A stretch of 64,000 bases of DNA. Origin: Argentina anserina (taxonomy: Eukaryota > Streptophyta > Magnoliopsida > Rosales > Rosaceae). The notes beneath the pieces were generated by a model that did no database searches, had not been told where the DNA came from, and saw only the letters and a list, made by a program, of their open reading frames with translations. Positions 61,501-64,000 of the stretch are shown here, one piece after another. The position numbers were made by a program, and so were the translations under genes. Position 1 is the first letter of the stretch. Every line of letters begins with the position of its first letter. Location of the stretch: contig NC_065875.1 of assembly GCF_933775445.1 (NCBI RefSeq), positions 25,853,555 to 25,917,554 of the forward strand. The letters are read 5' to 3'.

Positions 61501-61666
61501 CTGCGCATTCCTTTCAGGAGATGCAAGTAGTTTTTGCAATAGGTCTCGTGATCTTACTATTATTTGAGTTTTTCATTTATCTCTATATGCACTAGGGCAT
61601 ACTTACAAGCCTGTAAATTTTTCCGAATCGTGCAGGTACTGTGGTGGAGCTTTCTCGTTGAATTAG
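58546..61666 (+). CDS. CCZ1: Vacuolar fusion protein CCZ1
   Basis: Ten exons: 58546-58736, 58822-58915, 58999-59182, 59283-59321, 59418-59524, 59959-60054, 60248-60703, 60951-61106, 61268-61497, 61636-61666; 527 aa (514 if the 39-bp exon is skipped). CCZ1 pairs with MON1 as the GEF that activates RAB7 on late endosomes, required for transport to the vacuole. The N-terminal longin-type domain (MQLCVFDLRRGQNEGQELDK, FYPADLPFSAQ, IGLSEGLITFTR, HVFYEAEPDIWMVM) is followed by FVGKKLLMPSF and LVSTTLSPDDTVNLF; the C-terminus ends KFSNRYCGGAFSLN, as in plant CCZ1. The short exon 4 adds AFEKRSPFDECCW and is symmetric (phase 1-1). No lesion is seen. Confidence 0.92.
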
Positions 61667-62307
61667 GGAAAGTTTCATGGATATTGTACAAATATCATAA
61701 ATTTTGGACAGAACAATTCCATATTCCTGCTTCTGCTCCCCCAAGCAACGTCTTGCAAGGAGAAATAAAACTATGTATCGGTATCTATGATTTGTACACG
61801 TAAAAGTTTTAGATTAGCATTAGTTGAACCTTGTTATCTGTATATGCTACTGGGCAAGTGCTGTCACAAGCTAGGGATGAAATTGGAGTAGTTTAGTTTT
61901 ATGTCACTTCGTAGTTCTATGGGTATTACCTTATATGCTGTATGTGGTTGGCTTGTTTCGTATAGATAAATAGTCAAGAGAAAGATGCATGTTGTGACTT
62001 AAAATTTGTTGATGCGCTATAAAATTTTAGGCCACATTTACCCTATTATTGGCTTAGCTAACCTTCATACTTCCTCTTTCATCGAGGGAGCATTGGTAGG
62101 TTCCGGACAGTTGAATGCCTCTCTCTTCCCATACATTGTTCTTCTTCAAACTTCGCGGCAATCGACTCAGCGCCAGCACCCCATATCACATAAGTAATCT
62201 TCCTAAATCTTCATTCTTCTCCATCTATATTCTAGTAACATAAACATGATGCTGCACTTGAAAATCTTTGTTCCGGGCGTTCTGTTTCGGGTACTTAGTT
62301 CTGATCC
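61667..62307. other. CCZ1 3' UTR and intergenic DNA
   Basis: The 3' UTR of CCZ1 runs into DNA without a supported gene. A 63-codon plus-strand frame at 62006-62197 is unlike anything I know. Confidence 0.45.
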
Positions 62308-62510
62308 TTGGAGATCAGACATCGAGACATCGTGAAGCTTAATGGAATTTGTTTGCGCAAGCGCGTTGTATGTTCCTCGTCTATAAAATACAATGAAAGA
62401 GGAAGCTTATTGAGTGTCCTACGCAACGATGCGGAAGCTGCAGAATTGGATTGGAGCAAGAGGAGAGTATGTATCATTGAAGGCCTAGCAGCATGTTACT
62501 CCAATGACTA
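62308..62510 (+). pseudogene. LRR receptor-kinase fragment (MIK2-like)
   Basis: The frame reads EIRHRDIVKLNGICL and then NERGSLLSVLRNDAEAAELD, a kinase N-lobe segment (subdomains IV to VI) typical of LRR-XII/XI kinases related to MDIS1-interacting receptor kinase 2. Nothing of the LRRs, membrane helix or catalytic loop is present nearby; the frame ends in TAG at 62509-62511. It is a captured or decayed fragment between two intact genes. Confidence 0.7.
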
Positions 62511-62511
62511 G

Positions 62512-63106
62512 CTGCTTCTCAGTTCTCATAGTCACACATCATATTGGGATACAAATCCTATTAGGATTTTAACCACGGAAAACTCTCCTTATTCATAGGG
62601 TCTACTAAAATGTAATTTAACTACGGTTTTGGTCAATAAAACTTATTGCCTCCAGCCAAACTCATAATTAAGGTGATCTCTAACCCTAATTCACCCGACT
62701 TTTTTTTTCAGAAAGCTTTCTCGATCGTTGTTATAAATCTCGAACATATGTGATATTGCAAAATTGTTGATTGTTTCTTATGTAATCGGTGAAGGTCCTG
62801 ATCTCTCTTCTGTAAATGTGGATTTGAACATTTTGATCGATTTACAATATAAGACTATTCAGATTACAGGTTTGATTACAATTCGAACTTTCGTTTGTTT
62901 TTGTTTGGATATTGTTGCATTAAGTTTGACATTGCTCTTCTGAAAAATTACTCTAAAGAATATGATTTTGGTTCTTCCAGCTTCTTGGTTAATGTCTGAA
63001 TTCTATAGACATACGTTACAAACCTCGAAGACAACTAAGGCATGTCTTTAATAGAGTCCTCATTTGTAGGTTCTGGTTGTGTGGATTCTGGTAGGTTATT
63101 TCGCAA
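62512..63106 (+). promoter_or_regulatory. Upstream region of the OB-fold gene
   Basis: Likely promoter and leader. An acceptor-like TTTGTAG at 63064-63070 suggests a 5' UTR intron ending about 37 bp before the ATG, with a donor candidate not fixed. Otherwise AT-rich. Confidence 0.35.
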
Positions 63107-63848
63107 ATGGCAGACTCAAAACAAGCACCAAGCAAACCGACCTTCACAAAGGTTATGCAGCTCCGGCCAACGACCTCTGGTGTTACTCTGATGGTAAAGG
63201 TTGTTAGTACTAAGATGGTATTGCCCAAGGGACGTGCTGGTGGCCCTCGAAGCCAAATGCAAATTGTTGAATGCCTGGTTGGTGATGAAACAGCAATGAT
63301 AATCTTCAGGGCTAGAAACGAGCAAGGTGAGTCAAAGAACATAACTTAATTTGTATGTATATAAAGTTCCAAACTGTAACTATATCTGTCTTGCTTGCTT
63401 GATAGCTCTTTCAGTTTTTTTTTCATATCATGATTTCAAGATATCTAGATATCTCCTCTGATGGAGCTAGGGAAAACTCGACCTTAGAAATTGTGACAAT
63501 GAAAGTATGAAACAAAGAATGAGGATGACTGGAACTCTGAGAATTGTATCTCTAGCTGGTTTTAGCATTGATCTGATTGTACTGTTATGCATCAAAAGAC
63601 TACTGCGTTATATGTAATGTAGTACATTATTTAATTTTATATATGTGATGTATTGTGCAGCGGACCTGATGAAAGAGGGTTCGACTGTAACCCTGCGAAA
63701 TGCCAAAATTGACATGTTCAAAGGATCTATGAGGCTTGCTGTGGACAAAAATGGCAGTATTGAAGCTGCTGATCCTGCTAGTTTTACTGTGATGGAAAAT
63801 AACAACCTCTCACTCATTGAATTTGAACGTGTTGATTTCGCTATATGA
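63107..63848 (+). CDS. OB-fold nucleic-acid-binding protein (At4g28440-like)
   Basis: Two exons, 63107-63326 and 63661-63848, joined in phase 1 give 135 aa. The family motif set is present: FTKVMQLRPTTSGVTLMVKV, VECLVGDETAMIIFRARNEQ, then DLMKEGSTVTLRNAKIDMFK and GSMRLAVDKNG, ending NNLSLIEFERVDFAI. It is a single OB-fold protein like the C-terminal half of SOSS-B/RPA-type ssDNA binders; At4g28440 has been reported among RNA/DNA-binding proteins, but its exact job is not established. Length matches the family (about 150). The start MADSKQAPSKP is supported by position before FTKV. Confidence 0.93.
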
Positions 63849-64000
63849 GGCATTCAATCTCAAAAAAGTTAATTAAAGTGCCCTCTTAGGAAGAAAAAAT
63901 CAATCTTGAAGTGTAATAGCTAGCCGAGGTTGTCTTCTTACCTTTGCAGCACATAATATATGCCCTTTGGTTGTACTGCCACAATAGATTTTGCTTGCAG
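63849..64000 (+). other. 3' UTR of the OB-fold gene
   Basis: Window end; probable 3' UTR with no further gene visible. Confidence 0.5.

Overview
The window is nuclear DNA of a eudicot plant. It has spliced genes with short AT-rich introns, plant-only families (PLATZ, G-type lectin receptor kinase, POD1, THO2 of plant length), Copia and TRIM retroelements and many microsatellites. The protein set and repeat style would fit Rosaceae, but that is only an impression.

Layout. 1-7700 is a transposon-rich block. It holds the last exon of a TMK-type receptor kinase, a decayed antisense Copia element inserted 27 bp past its stop codon, and a 2.46-kb solo LTR (TG...CA ends, AAAAA target duplication) inside sequence that may be the relic of an unidentified gene. 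8085-9428 is an intronless PUB20/21-type U-box E3 ligase. 11541-25994 is a complete 32-exon THO2 gene (1854 aa predicted), whose last intron has U12-type signals. 27167-28168 is a small three-exon gene of unknown function behind a CT microsatellite and E2F/MSA-like promoter motifs. 28169-32338 is gene-poor, with a Copia gag relic. 32339-33724 is an intronless ANTH clathrin-assembly protein. 33980-34958 is a TRIM retroelement arranged as a palindrome of about 430-bp arms around a 53-nt centre. 36212-38596 is an intronless G-type lectin receptor kinase.

40428-44635 is a TAPT1/POD1 homologue with 11 exons, including a clear U12-type AT-AC intron. 45751-47570 is a PLATZ zinc-binding protein and 48675-50439 an RRM protein of the BPA1 (binding partner of ACD11) type; both start with a two-codon coding exon. 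51633-55120 (minus) is the meiotic cyclin SDS with seven exons. 55121-58545 is AT-rich and full of repeats, including a Mutator-like MITE and a second foldback element. 58546-61666 is CCZ1, with one probable 39-bp symmetric exon. A receptor-kinase fragment (about 62308-62510) lies before an OB-fold protein like At4g28440 (63107-63848).

The genes form no operon-like unit. They cover mRNA export (THO2), vacuolar trafficking (CCZ1), endocytosis (ANTH), ER/pollen function (POD1), meiosis (SDS), ubiquitination (PUB) and surface signalling (two receptor kinases). The less usual content is the two minor-spliceosome introns, the palindromic TRIM, the unknown gene at 27167 with its cell-cycle-like promoter, and the possible gene relic split by the solo LTR. 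Exon boundaries were set by reading frame, GT-AG (or AT-AC) signals and family conservation, without transcript data.
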